Made by a program: the position numbers and the translations under genes
Part shown: piece after piece, positions 1-6,147 of the stretch
Layout of the letters: each line of letters starts with the position of its first letter
Position numbering within the stretch: the stretch's first letter is position 1
Notes under the pieces: model-generated
Databases searched by the model: none
The model's input: only the letters and a program-made list of their open reading frames with translations
Told to the model about the DNA's origin: nothing
Assembly: GCA_029554925.1 (NCBI GenBank)
Contig: JAKPUV010001244.1
Location: 1-6,147 of the forward strand
DNA: 6,147 nt
Origin: Candidatus Hydrogenedentota bacterium
GTDB lineage: Bacteria; Hydrogenedentota; Hydrogenedentia; Hydrogenedentales; CAITNO01
Direction: 5' to 3'

Positions 1-1674
1 GTTGATGCCGTGGGGCCGCCACCGCGCGCCGCCCAATTCGAAGCGCCCGTCCGCCGCGGTGACGTATTTCGGCGCGGTGCGGGGCTTCCACGCATGCACC
101 TCGTGCGCCGCCATGGCCACCGTCTCCCCGCCGCGCTCCACACGCACCGAGGCCGTCGCGGCACCGTCAAAGGCGGGAACGGGGAACGCGACCTGCCGGG
201 TTTCGCCCGGTGCCAAACGCACGGCGTCGTCGGACGCCTCAAACTTCGCGGCGCTGCCGGTCTCCAGGGAGACGGCCACCCGGAGCCCCTTCACGGCCTC
301 CGGGCCGCGGTTGAACAGGGTGGCGCCGAGGCGCAGCTCCTGCCCCTCCAGGCAGGTGAAGAAGTCCGCGCCCCCGTCCACCAGCACCACGGGATCCTGG
401 AAACGCCGCGCCGTGCGGGCCAGGGCTTCGCGTCCCGCCGGGGACAGGTACCACGCGGGGTCCTGCACGGCGAAGGAGGCCCACTTGCCGCCCTTGAAGG
501 GGCCGTCGGCGTGGCTGAGCAGGGAGGCGACGGCGCCCCGGTAATCGCCCGACGCCGACTCAACGGCCAGTAGGGGCTCCCAGGCATACGCGCGCCCCTT
601 GTCGAAGCCGTTGGCCGTGGGGCGCGGGTGCAGCCCCATGAACGCGCCGGGCAGGCCCGGGTCGGCGATCCCCTCCAGGCACCCGCGGGCGCGCAGCCGC
701 GCCGTGTCGGAAACGGGAAAGAACTTGTACGCCGGGCAGAGCGTCTCCAGTTTTACGGGCTTGTGGCCGCGCAGGGCGGCGGCGGCCTCCTCGGAAAGCG
801 GGGCAGTGTGCACCGAGGCCACCTCATAGGCCAGGTCGCGGTCCGCGTAGCCTGTGTGGGTGAAGGCCTGGGTCAGGGTCAGGGTGCGGGCGTTTTCCGG
901 GTTGAAGGACGTGTCCGCGCGCGCGGGCACGCTCTCCCAGAAGTGGAAGTCCTCCGGCGTGAGCACATAGTCCCGCCACTCGGCGGACAGGGGCATGGAG
1001 GCGATCCACCGGGATCCGTCCGCCTCGGTCCACTCCACGGCCAGATGGGTGACATTGCGGACGGCGCGCGCGCGGACCAGGGTGGCCGTGTGCCCGCCGG
1101 GGAAGGGGGAGGACGCAAAGTCTTTGGCGAAGGTGTCCCACCCGTCCATTTTGGCGATCTCCACCGAGAGCGCGCCATTGGCCACGGCATACTTGCCCGC
1201 CATCTCCGCCGTGCGGAACCCCTGCCGCCATTTCGAGATGTCCTCCGAGGCGAAATCCACCAGCGGCGTCTTGGGTGTTTCAGCGGCGTAGGCCTCGCGG
1301 AACGCGGGGACGGTCATCCACCGTCCGCCCAGCGGCACCAGCGCCTCGCGGCCCAGCGGCGTGTCCAAAGCGAAAAGATCGCCGCCGGCCTTGGCGAAGT
1401 CCTCCAGCGCCGCGACGGCGTCTTTCGGCAGCCTCCCCGCATGGGGAAGCGCCAGCACCGCAAACCGGGAGAGGTCCTTCGGCGCGCCGTGGGCGAAGGA
1501 ATCCTCCGGCAGGCGCTCCACCGCGTACCCCGCGTCGGTGAGGGCGGCGGCCGCCGCCTCGGCCACAGGCCCCCACGGCGTGCCGTCCAGTTCCACCCCG
1601 TAGAGGCCGGCGAGGGGCTGCGCCTGCGCGGCGGCGGCGATCAGCAACGGGAGCAGGAGATGGCAAGGACGCAT
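1..1674 (-). CDS. Secreted multidomain protein, probable glycoside hydrolase (GH5-like), 3' end beyond window
   Basis: The reading frame is open from an ATG at 1674-1672 to the window edge, giving 558 residues without a stop; the C-terminus is missing. Residues 1-18 look like a Sec signal peptide (MRPC, a Leu/Ala core, cleavage after A-Q-A), so the protein is probably exported. Residues about 22-125 alternate hydrophobic strands and helices (FAVLALP near 71-77, then AGGDLFALDTP near 96-106), as in the GATase1-like domains attached to bacterial glycosidases. Residues about 138-290 are rich in W, G and beta-forming residues and resemble a galactose-binding/CBM jelly roll. Residues about 291-423 are conserved-looking but unassigned. 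Residues about 424-530 look like an Ig/CARDB-type sandwich. The visible end (542-558, G-R-F-E-L-G-G then W-R-P-H-G-I-N) resembles the first strand of GH5/GH42-type TIM barrels (W.p.GvN), so a catalytic barrel probably follows. Its active site lies outside the window, so substrate and activity are unknown. A strong Shine-Dalgarno sequence supports this start. Confidence 0.8.
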   Translation of the reverse strand, partial: MRPCHLLLPLLIAAAAQAQPLAGLYGVELDGTPWGPVAEAAAAALTDAGYAVERLPEDSFAHGAPKDLSRFAVLALPHAGRLPKDAVAALEDFAKAGGDLFALDTPLGREALVPLGGRWMTVPAFREAYAAETPKTPLVDFASEDISKWRQGFRTAEMAGKYAVANGALSVEIAKMDGWDTFAKDFASSPFPGGHTATLVRARAVRNVTHLAVEWTEADGSRWIASMPLSAEWRDYVLTPEDFHFWESVPARADTSFNPENARTLTLTQAFTHTGYADRDLAYEVASVHTAPLSEEAAAALRGHKPVKLETLCPAYKFFPVSDTARLRARGCLEGIADPGLPGAFMGLHPRPTANGFDKGRAYAWEPLLAVESASGDYRGAVASLLSHADGPFKGGKWASFAVQDPAWYLSPAGREALARTARRFQDPVVLVDGGADFFTCLEGQELRLGATLFNRGPEAVKGLRVAVSLETGSAAKFEASDDAVRLAPGETRQVAFPVPAFDGAATASVRVERGGETVAMAAHEVHAWKPRTAPKYVTAADGRFELGGARWRPHGIN

Positions 1675-1680
1675 GGGAAG

Positions 1681-1687
1681 ACTCCTT
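1681..1687 (-). promoter_or_regulatory. Ribosome binding site of the minus-strand secreted protein
   Basis: On the minus strand the sequence AAGGAGT lies just ahead of the ATG at 1674. The AAGGAG core (1687-1682) leaves 7 nt before the ATG. This near-consensus site fixes the start at 1674 and supports the gene being real. Confidence 0.75.
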
Positions 1688-1734
1688 CGTGGTTGGGCCG
1701 GGGGATATGAAACCCTTTTCCGGGGGCGGGGTGC

Positions 1735-1760
1735 AAGCGGGGGCGTTTTTTCGTCCGCTT
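1735..1760. repeat. Inverted repeat with T-rich loop in the divergent region
   Basis: AAGCGG (1735-1740) is the exact reverse complement of CCGCTT (1755-1760). Inside these arms, CG (1744-1745) can pair with CG (1752-1753) around a TTTTTT loop, leaving small asymmetric bulges. It could be a transcription factor operator or a hairpin in a 5' leader. No long T-run follows the right arm, so a classical terminator on the plus strand is unlikely. The arms are short and could arise by chance in GC-rich DNA. Confidence 0.3.
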
Positions 1761-1801
1761 CCGCCGGGAAAGTTGCGCCATCCGCGGGCAAAGCGGTAGT
1801 C

Positions 1802-1829
1802 TTTTCACGGAGTTTGCGCCGATTAAAAC
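1802..1829 (+). promoter_or_regulatory. Weak candidate promoter for the aroA operon
   Basis: TTTTCA (1802-1807) matches four of six positions of the sigma-70 -35 box. TAAAAC (1824-1829) matches four of six positions of the -10 box, with a 16-bp spacer. It would place transcription start roughly 20 nt upstream of the aroA ATG, leaving a very short leader. The match is weak and promoters of this lineage are unknown, so this is only a candidate. Confidence 0.2.
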
Positions 1830-1856
1830 GGCGCCCCGACAGGCAGGATTCCCCAC

Positions 1857-3146
1857 ATGCAGTTTGTTGTAAACAGGTCCCCCCTTCGCGGGGAGGTGCG
1901 CATTCCCGGATCGAAATCCCACACGATCCGGGCGGTGGCCGTGGCCGCGCTGGCCGACGGCGAGAGCGTCATCGGACGCCCCCTCGTTTCCGCGGACGCC
2001 CTGGCCGCCCGCGACGCCTACCGGCTGCTGGGCGCGGAGATCACGGACGAGGGCGGCCGGTGGCGCGTGCGCGGGCTGGGCGGCCGGCCCCGGGTGCCGG
2101 AAAACGTCATTGACGTCCGCAATTCCGGCACGACCATGCGGCTGGCCTTGGGCACGGCGGCCCTGCTGGACGGTCCCGGAGCGGTTGTCCTGACGGGCGA
2201 CGCCCAGGTGCGCAGACGGCCCTGCGGGCCCCTGGCCGAGACGCTGACCGCCCTGGGCGCCACGGTGCGGTCCACGCGCGGCACGGGGACGCCCCCCTTC
2301 ATCGTGGAGGGCACGCTGTGCGGCGGCGAGGCCGAGCTGGAGGCCGTCACCAGCCAGTATGTGAGCTCCCTGCTGTTCTGCTGCCCCCTCGCGCAGGACG
2401 ACACGCGCCTGCGCGTGACGTTGCTCAACGAGAAACCCTATGTGGAGATGACCCTGGACTGGCTCGCCCGGCAGGGGGTGACGGTCCATGCCGACCCCTC
2501 GCTCATGGAGTACCACATTCCCGGCAGACAGGCCTTCCAGCCGGTCAACCGCGACATTCCGGGGGACTTCAGCTCCGCCACCTTTTTCCTGGTCGCAGGG
2601 GCGATGCCGGACAATGAGGTCTTCTGCCGCGGTCTCGACATGACGGACACCCAGGGCGACAAGGCGGTGGTGGAGTACCTGCGCGCCATGGGCGCGCGGG
2701 TGTCCGTCGAGGGCGACGGTGTGCGCGTTTCGGCGGACGCGCTGCGCGGCGTCGAAATCGACATGAACGCCACGCCCGACGCCCTGCCCATGATGGCCGT
2801 GATGGGCTGCTTCGCCGAAGGGGAGACCCGGCTGGTGAACGTGCCCCAGGCGCGTCTCAAGGAGACCGACCGCATCGCCGTCATGCGCCGGGAACTGGAG
2901 AAGATGGGCGCGCGGATCACGGAGCTGCCCGACGGGCTCGTCATCTCGGAAAGCCCCCTGCGCGGCGCCGTGGTGGAAAGCCACGACGACCACCGGGTCG
3001 CCATGGCGCTCGCCGTGGCGGCGACCCGCGCGGCGGGGGCCACGGTCATACGGGCGGCGGAGGCTGTCGAAGTCACGTATCCGGAGTTTCCCGACCATCT
3101 GGCGGCCCTCGGCGGGCTGCTGGAAAAGTCGGACGGCGGGGCCTGA
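1857..3146 (+). CDS. aroA: 3-phosphoshikimate 1-carboxyvinyltransferase (EPSP synthase)
   Basis: AroA transfers the enolpyruvyl group of PEP to shikimate-3-phosphate, giving EPSP and phosphate, the sixth shikimate pathway step, in the cytoplasm. At 429 residues it has the usual full length. Diagnostic sites are in order: PGSKSHTIR (K20, S21, R25, PEP and S3P contacts), RNSGTTMR (N89, G91, R95), LTGDAQVRRRP (R121, equivalent to E. coli R124), TSQY (165-168), GDFSSATFF, DMNATPDA (D308, equivalent to the catalytic D313), KETDR (K335, E336, R339) and HDDHR (R380, equivalent to R386). The PEP-loop residue is Gly91 (NSGTT), as in ordinary enzymes, not the Ala of glyphosate-insensitive CP4-type enzymes. 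The position matching E. coli K411 is Val406 (VTYPEF); loss of this Lys also occurs in other class II-like AroA proteins. The ATG at 1857 has a weak AGGA site 8 nt upstream, and the protein begins just before the first expected strand, supporting this start. It is the first gene of the apparent operon with the AroK-AroC fusion. Confidence 0.97.
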   Translation: MQFVVNRSPLRGEVRIPGSKSHTIRAVAVAALADGESVIGRPLVSADALAARDAYRLLGAEITDEGGRWRVRGLGGRPRVPENVIDVRNSGTTMRLALGTAALLDGPGAVVLTGDAQVRRRPCGPLAETLTALGATVRSTRGTGTPPFIVEGTLCGGEAELEAVTSQYVSSLLFCCPLAQDDTRLRVTLLNEKPYVEMTLDWLARQGVTVHADPSLMEYHIPGRQAFQPVNRDIPGDFSSATFFLVAGAMPDNEVFCRGLDMTDTQGDKAVVEYLRAMGARVSVEGDGVRVSADALRGVEIDMNATPDALPMMAVMGCFAEGETRLVNVPQARLKETDRIAVMRRELEKMGARITELPDGLVISESPLRGAVVESHDDHRVAMALAVAATRAAGATVIRAAEAVEVTYPEFPDHLAALGGLLEKSDGGA

Positions 3147-3155
3147 ACGGAAGAG

Positions 3156-3204
3156 CCTCCGCCGGTCCTTTGTTCTGCTTGTCAGAGCCCGGCGGGCACG
3201 GAGG
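3156..3204 (+). promoter_or_regulatory. Possible hairpin covering the ribosome binding site of aroK-aroC
   Basis: In the short gap after aroA, CCGCCGG (3159-3165) is the exact reverse complement of CCGGCGG (3189-3195), with a 23-nt loop. CCTCCG (3156-3161) is also the exact reverse complement of CGGAGG (3199-3204), which contains the Shine-Dalgarno sequence of the next gene. A combined fold pairs CCT (3156-3158) with AGG (3202-3204) below the 7-bp stem. Either pairing would partly hide the ribosome binding site. No T-run follows, so it does not look like a terminator. It could tune expression of the fusion relative to AroA. It is read from sequence only, without an energy calculation. Confidence 0.35.
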
Positions 3205-3205
3205 G
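3200..3205 (+). promoter_or_regulatory. Ribosome binding site deciding the aroK-aroC start
   Basis: GGAGGG lies 9 nt ahead of the ATG at 3215 and directly abuts another in-frame ATG at 3206, leaving no room for that one. It therefore favours initiation at 3215, giving a protein that begins MNIVIYG, where the first beta strand of a P-loop kinase should start. An upstream in-frame TTG at 3170 has no such site. Confidence 0.7.
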
Positions 3206-3214
3206 ATGTTTCGC

Positions 3215-4864
3215 ATGAACATCGTCATCTACGGTCAAAAGGGCGCGGGGAAGAGCACCGTCGGCGGGGCCTTCGCCGCCGGCGCCGGCCTGCCCGTTTT
3301 CGACACCGACGCCGAGATCATGGCCCTCCACCGGGAGCGCACCGGACTGGCCAAGACCTGCCGTGAAATCTTCCAGGGGCAGGGGGAGGCCTGTTTCCGG
3401 GCGCTGGAGCGCGAGGTGGCCCTCGCCGCGGCCGACCGGGACTTCACCGTGGTCATCACCGGCGGCGGGCTCATGCTCGACCCCGAGACCCGGCGCGCCC
3501 TGCGCCGCGGCGCCGTGATGGTCTACCTGTGCGCGGACTCCGAGGTACTCTGGGAGCGCGCCACGAGGCACGGGATGCCGCCCTGGCTGGAGGTGCCGGA
3601 CGGGAAGGAGCGCTTCCAAGACCAGACCCGCCACCGCGACGAGGTGCTGCGCCCCTTCGCCGACATCGTGCTGGACACGACGGAGGGCGACCCGGAGGCG
3701 CTGGCGGAAACGCTCCGGGAGCGTGTGGCCGCCGAGCTCGCGGTGCGCCAGACCGCGGCCAACACCTACGGCGAGGTCATCCGCGTGACCACCTTCGGCG
3801 AGAGCCACGGCGCGGCCATCGGCGCGGTGCTCGACGGCGTCCAGCCGGGGGTCGAAATCAGCGAGGACGACATCCAGAAGGAGCTGGACCGCCGCCGGCC
3901 CGGACAGAGCAAAGTGGTCACCCAGCGCCGCGAGTCGGACCGGGTGCGCATCCTCTCCGGGGTCTACGAGGGCAAAACCACCGGCGCGCCCATCGCGATG
4001 GTCATTTACAACGAAGACCAGCGCTCCATGAACTACGACAACCTGAAGGACCTGTTCCGCCCCGGGCACGGCGACTTCACCTTCTACAGCAAGTACGGCC
4101 TCCGCGACCACCGCGGCGGCGGCCGCCAGTCGGGCCGCGAGACGGCCTGCCGCGTGGCCGCGGGCGCCGTGGCCCGCAAGATTCTGGAGGGGGAGGGGAT
4201 CCGCATCGTCGCCCACGCCGTCGAGGTGGCGGGCATCCGCGCCGAGAAATGCCACTACGACGCCATCGAGTCGAACCCCGTCCGCTGCGCGGACTCGGAC
4301 GCCGCCCAGGCCATGGAAAAGGCGATCCTCGACGCGCGCGGCCTGCGCGACTCCGTGGGCGGGATCATCCAGCTCGAGATCCTCAACCTCCCGCCGGGCC
4401 TCGGCGACCCCGTGTTCGGAAAGCTGGACGCGCGGCTGGTGTCGGCCATCATGACCATCGGCGCGATCAAGGGGGTCGAGGTCGGCTCGGGCTTCGCCCT
4501 CGCCCGCTTGCGCGGCAGCGAGGCGAACGACGCCATGGCGGACGGCCGTCACGTTACCAACCACCACGGCGGCATCCTCGGCGGCATCTCGTCCGGCGAG
4601 CCGGTCATCCTCCGCATCGTGGTGAAGCCTACCGCCTCCATCGCCTCGAAGCAGCGCACCCTCGACCTCCAGGGCAACCCGGTGGAGGTGGAGGTGCTGG
4701 GCCGCCACGACCCCTGCATTGTCCCGCGCGCCGTGCCGGTTGTTGAGAATATGGCCGCGCTGGTGATTCTGGACGCCCTGGAGGTGCAGCGGCGGATCAA
4801 TCCCGACTGGCGCGGACGCCCCGCGCCGCCCGAGCCGGACGCGGACGGAAAGGCGGAAAAATGA
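3215..4864 (+). CDS. Bifunctional fusion: shikimate kinase (N-terminal) and chorismate synthase (C-terminal)
   Basis: The 549-residue protein joins two shikimate pathway enzymes. Residues 1 to about 175 are a shikimate kinase-like P-loop domain: Walker A GQKGAGKST (7-15), DTD (30-32), IFQGQGEACFRALE with substrate-binding R62 and E65, TGGG (82-85) and R141 in the position of M. tuberculosis R136. The LID motif RPLL is replaced by M-P-P-W-L (121-125), so the LID Arg is missing. Residues from about 182 are a complete chorismate synthase of about 355 residues, making chorismate from EPSP with reduced FMN: NTYGEVIRVTTFGESHG (183-199), RPGHGDFT, the RGGGRQSGRETA signature, NHHGGILGGISSG and GRHDPCIVPRAVPVVEN. 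The catalytic His residues are in GESHG and RPGHG. The linker is only a few residues: the last kinase helix (EALAETLRERVAAEL) runs almost directly into NTYG, and no in-frame ATG lies at the junction. It is the second gene of the operon, 68 bp after aroA, which encodes the intermediate step, and overlaps the next gene by 4 nt. The chorismate synthase call is very strong; shikimate specificity of the divergent kinase half is inferred. Confidence 0.93.
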   Translation: MNIVIYGQKGAGKSTVGGAFAAGAGLPVFDTDAEIMALHRERTGLAKTCREIFQGQGEACFRALEREVALAAADRDFTVVITGGGLMLDPETRRALRRGAVMVYLCADSEVLWERATRHGMPPWLEVPDGKERFQDQTRHRDEVLRPFADIVLDTTEGDPEALAETLRERVAAELAVRQTAANTYGEVIRVTTFGESHGAAIGAVLDGVQPGVEISEDDIQKELDRRRPGQSKVVTQRRESDRVRILSGVYEGKTTGAPIAMVIYNEDQRSMNYDNLKDLFRPGHGDFTFYSKYGLRDHRGGGRQSGRETACRVAAGAVARKILEGEGIRIVAHAVEVAGIRAEKCHYDAIESNPVRCADSDAAQAMEKAILDARGLRDSVGGIIQLEILNLPPGLGDPVFGKLDARLVSAIMTIGAIKGVEVGSGFALARLRGSEANDAMADGRHVTNHHGGILGGISSGEPVILRIVVKPTASIASKQRTLDLQGNPVEVEVLGRHDPCIVPRAVPVVENMAALVILDALEVQRRINPDWRGRPAPPEPDADGKAEK

Positions 4865-6147
4865 GCCCTGCCCCCGACGCCGTGAAGGGGTTCCGCGCGC
4901 GCGTCGCCGCGCGCCTGCAGGCCTATCTGTTCCGCGGGCTGCTGGTGGTGGTGCCCCTGGGCATCAGCCTCTACGCCGTGGTCTTCATCTACCGCTTCAC
5001 CGCGGCCCGGCTGGTTCCCTTCGTGCGCCCCGTGGCCGGGGAGCTGCCCGACGCGGCCGTCGTGGTGGCCGCCGTTTTTCTCTTTCTCGCCGCGCTGTTC
5101 GTGCTCGGGGTGATCGCGCGGGCCGCCCTGGGCAAGCGGGTTATCCGCCTGCTGGAGCTGGTGGTCGAGAAGATCCCCGTGGTCAAGACCATTTACGGCG
5201 CGGCGAAGCAGGTGGTGGCGGTCATGGCCCCCGCCGAGGGGCGGGCGAAATACAAGGCCGCGGTGCTGGTCCATTTTCCCTGGCGCGGGGCGATGTCCCT
5301 GGGGTTCCTCACGGGCCGCTCCACCATTGACGGGACGGGCGACTTCGCCCGCGTGTTTGTCTCGACCACCCCCAACCCCACCAGCGGCTATTTCATTCTG
5401 TATCCGCCCGGTGACGTGTTTGCCTCCGGCATCGCCGTGGAGGACGCCGTGAAGACCGCCCTGTCCGGCGGCATCCTCATGCCGGACCGCATGGCCCTTG
5501 CCCCCGCCGCCATTCTCGAAGGCGTCTTTCCGGAGGAGGACGCGGAGGAGGACGAGGCCGGGAACGCCGCGGCTCCCGTGGAGAAGGCCCGCCGCCGGGC
5601 GCGCCGCCTTTTCCGGCGGAGCGGCCTGGTCGTGCGCAACCGTCTGCTCTCGGGGCTGCTCGTGGTGGTGCCGCTGGTGGTCACCGTGCTGGTCATCCGG
5701 TTCATCTACGGGCTCAGCATCGGAAAGCTCACCCCGCTGGCGCACGAGTTCTTCGGCGCGTTTCCGGCGTATATGGTCACCGCGGCGTCCATCCTTCTTT
5801 TTATCGCGGCGGTATACATGATCGGTGCCGTGACCACCGCCTTCTTCGGGCGGAAACTGGTCCAGCTCGGCGAGTTTTTCATAGACCGCCTGCCGCTGGT
5901 CAAGACCATCTACTCCGGATCGAAGCAGATGGTGGAGGCGCTCACGTTCCAGAATGCCGGAAACACGGCCAAGGTGCCCGCCCTCGTGCCCTTCCCCTTC
6001 CAGGGAGCCTACAGCCTCGGGTTTTACATCGGCACCGTCGTGGACGCGGGCGGGACGGTGTACCACCGCGTCTATCTTCCGACCACGCCGAACATCACCG
6101 TGGGGATGCTTGAGCTTTACCGCGCGGAGGATGTGCGCCTTTGCGAC
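4861..6147 (+). CDS. Membrane protein with two tandem DUF502 units, 3' end beyond window
   Basis: The frame is open from the ATG at 4861 to the window edge (429 residues so far, no stop). Unit 1 spans about residues 20-207: transmembrane segment 22-44, a second at about 64-86, then IPVVKTIYGAAKQV (105-118), SLGF, VSTTPNPTSGYF (167-178) and VEDAVKTALSGGI. This order is typical of DUF502 proteins, which are usually about 200 residues with a single unit. After an acidic stretch (EEDAEEDEAG, 225-234) and a basic one (about 243-253), unit 2 begins: transmembrane segments about 262-284 and 304-329, LPLVKTIYSGSKQMV (344-358), SLGF and PTTPN (407-411). Unit 2 is cut off shortly after. The DUF502 family is related to plant COV1/LIKE-COV; its bacterial biochemical role is not established. 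The ATG overlaps the aroK-aroC stop as ATGA, with AAGG 7 nt upstream of the start, so translation is probably coupled. No functional link to aromatic synthesis is evident. Confidence 0.88.
   Translation, partial: MSPAPDAVKGFRARVAARLQAYLFRGLLVVVPLGISLYAVVFIYRFTAARLVPFVRPVAGELPDAAVVVAAVFLFLAALFVLGVIARAALGKRVIRLLELVVEKIPVVKTIYGAAKQVVAVMAPAEGRAKYKAAVLVHFPWRGAMSLGFLTGRSTIDGTGDFARVFVSTTPNPTSGYFILYPPGDVFASGIAVEDAVKTALSGGILMPDRMALAPAAILEGVFPEEDAEEDEAGNAAAPVEKARRRARRLFRRSGLVVRNRLLSGLLVVVPLVVTVLVIRFIYGLSIGKLTPLAHEFFGAFPAYMVTAASILLFIAAVYMIGAVTTAFFGRKLVQLGEFFIDRLPLVKTIYSGSKQMVEALTFQNAGNTAKVPALVPFPFQGAYSLGFYIGTVVDAGGTVYHRVYLPTTPNITVGMLELYRAEDVRLCD

Larger units (their letters stand above)
1675..1856. promoter_or_regulatory. 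Divergent intergenic region between the secreted-protein gene and aroA
   Basis: This is the only non-coding stretch of any size in the window and separates two divergent genes, so it must hold the promoters for both unless one starts elsewhere. It has more A/T-rich patches than the flanking genes (T-runs at 1746-1751 and 1802-1805, an A-run at 1825-1828). It contains an inverted repeat at 1735-1760 and an 8-bp direct repeat, CGGGGGCG, at 1721-1728 and 1738-1745. A weak AGGA at 1845-1848, 8 nt ahead of the aroA ATG, is the best ribosome binding site for aroA. I see no strong sigma-70 promoter. No aptamer or T-box-like structure was recognised by eye. Confidence 0.6.

Noticed and set aside
628..1710. 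A 360-residue plus-strand open frame (and another at 10-573)
   Set aside because: Both oppose the minus-strand secreted-protein gene, which has a signal peptide, a good ribosome binding site and protein-like composition; the plus-strand translations do not look like proteins.
2118..2145. Glyphosate-insensitive AroA
   Set aside because: The key loop has Gly91 in N-S-G-T-T, the usual residue, not the Ala found in CP4-type enzymes; sequence alone gives no support for insensitivity.
1641..3098. A 485-residue minus-strand open frame opposite aroA
   Set aside because: It lies antisense to a certain aroA gene, its translation is low-complexity (rich in His, Arg, Gly, Ala) with no recognisable domain, and such antisense frames are expected in GC-rich genes.
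3147..3205. Rho-independent terminator after aroA
   Set aside because: A GC-rich stem is possible, but no run of T follows it, and the next gene begins immediately.
3170..3214. Earlier starts for the fusion gene (TTG at 3170, ATG at 3206)
   Set aside because: The TTG has no ribosome binding site and adds residues not expected before the kinase fold; the ATG at 3206 touches the GGAGGG with no spacer. The ATG at 3215 has correct spacing.
3715..3770. Separate aroK and aroC genes merged by a sequencing frameshift
   Set aside because: There is no in-frame ATG or ribosome binding site at the junction, and the frame and codon usage run smoothly through it. An in-frame GTG at 3743 exists but lacks an upstream Shine-Dalgarno sequence.
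3182..4708. A 508-residue minus-strand open frame opposite the AroK-AroC fusion
   Set aside because: It is compositionally biased with no domain and fully antisense to two well-conserved enzyme domains; a codon-bias shadow.
3529..4746. A 405-residue plus-strand frame inside the fusion gene
   Set aside because: It is an overlapping-frame shadow, extremely rich in Arg, Gly and Pro, while the main frame encodes conserved enzyme motifs throughout.
4549..6066. A 505-residue minus-strand open frame opposite the DUF502 gene
   Set aside because: It is a His/Gly/Asp-rich translation without motifs, antisense to a gene with clear DUF502 motifs and membrane segments.

Overview
The window is GC-rich, densely coded bacterial DNA with four genes, two of them cut by the window edges. 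Layout: a secreted multidomain protein on the minus strand (1-1674, C-terminus off the left edge), a 182-bp divergent intergenic region, then three plus-strand genes. These are aroA (1857-3146), a shikimate kinase-chorismate synthase fusion called here aroK-aroC (3215-4864), and a membrane protein made of two tandem DUF502 units (4861 to beyond 6147). No tRNA, rRNA, CRISPR array, transposase or prophage gene is visible.

The three plus-strand genes look like one operon. Only 68 bp separate aroA from aroK-aroC. The stop of aroK-aroC overlaps the start of the DUF502 gene in an ATGA. Together aroA and the fusion supply shikimate pathway steps 5 (shikimate to shikimate-3-phosphate), 6 (to EPSP) and 7 (to chorismate). 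Steps 5 and 7 sit on one polypeptide and step 6 is the adjacent gene, so the final three reactions before aromatic amino acids, folate and quinones are expressed together. The 68-bp gap can fold so that the ribosome binding site of the fusion is paired, which would be a possible translational control point.

The minus-strand gene starts with a signal peptide and continues through a GATase1-like fold, a jelly-roll/carbohydrate-binding-like segment and an Ig-like segment. It reaches the window edge just as a GH5-like glycosidase domain seems to begin. Such secreted polysaccharide-degradation proteins suit an uncultured, diderm, polymer-degrading lineage (Hydrogenedentota, Planctomycetota, Lentisphaerota or similar). 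This placement rests on general style only and is low confidence.

The most unusual points are the in-frame AroK-AroC fusion, the altered LID region of its kinase half, the tandem DUF502 protein coupled to it, and the candidate RBS-sequestering hairpin. I can see no mobile or defence system here.
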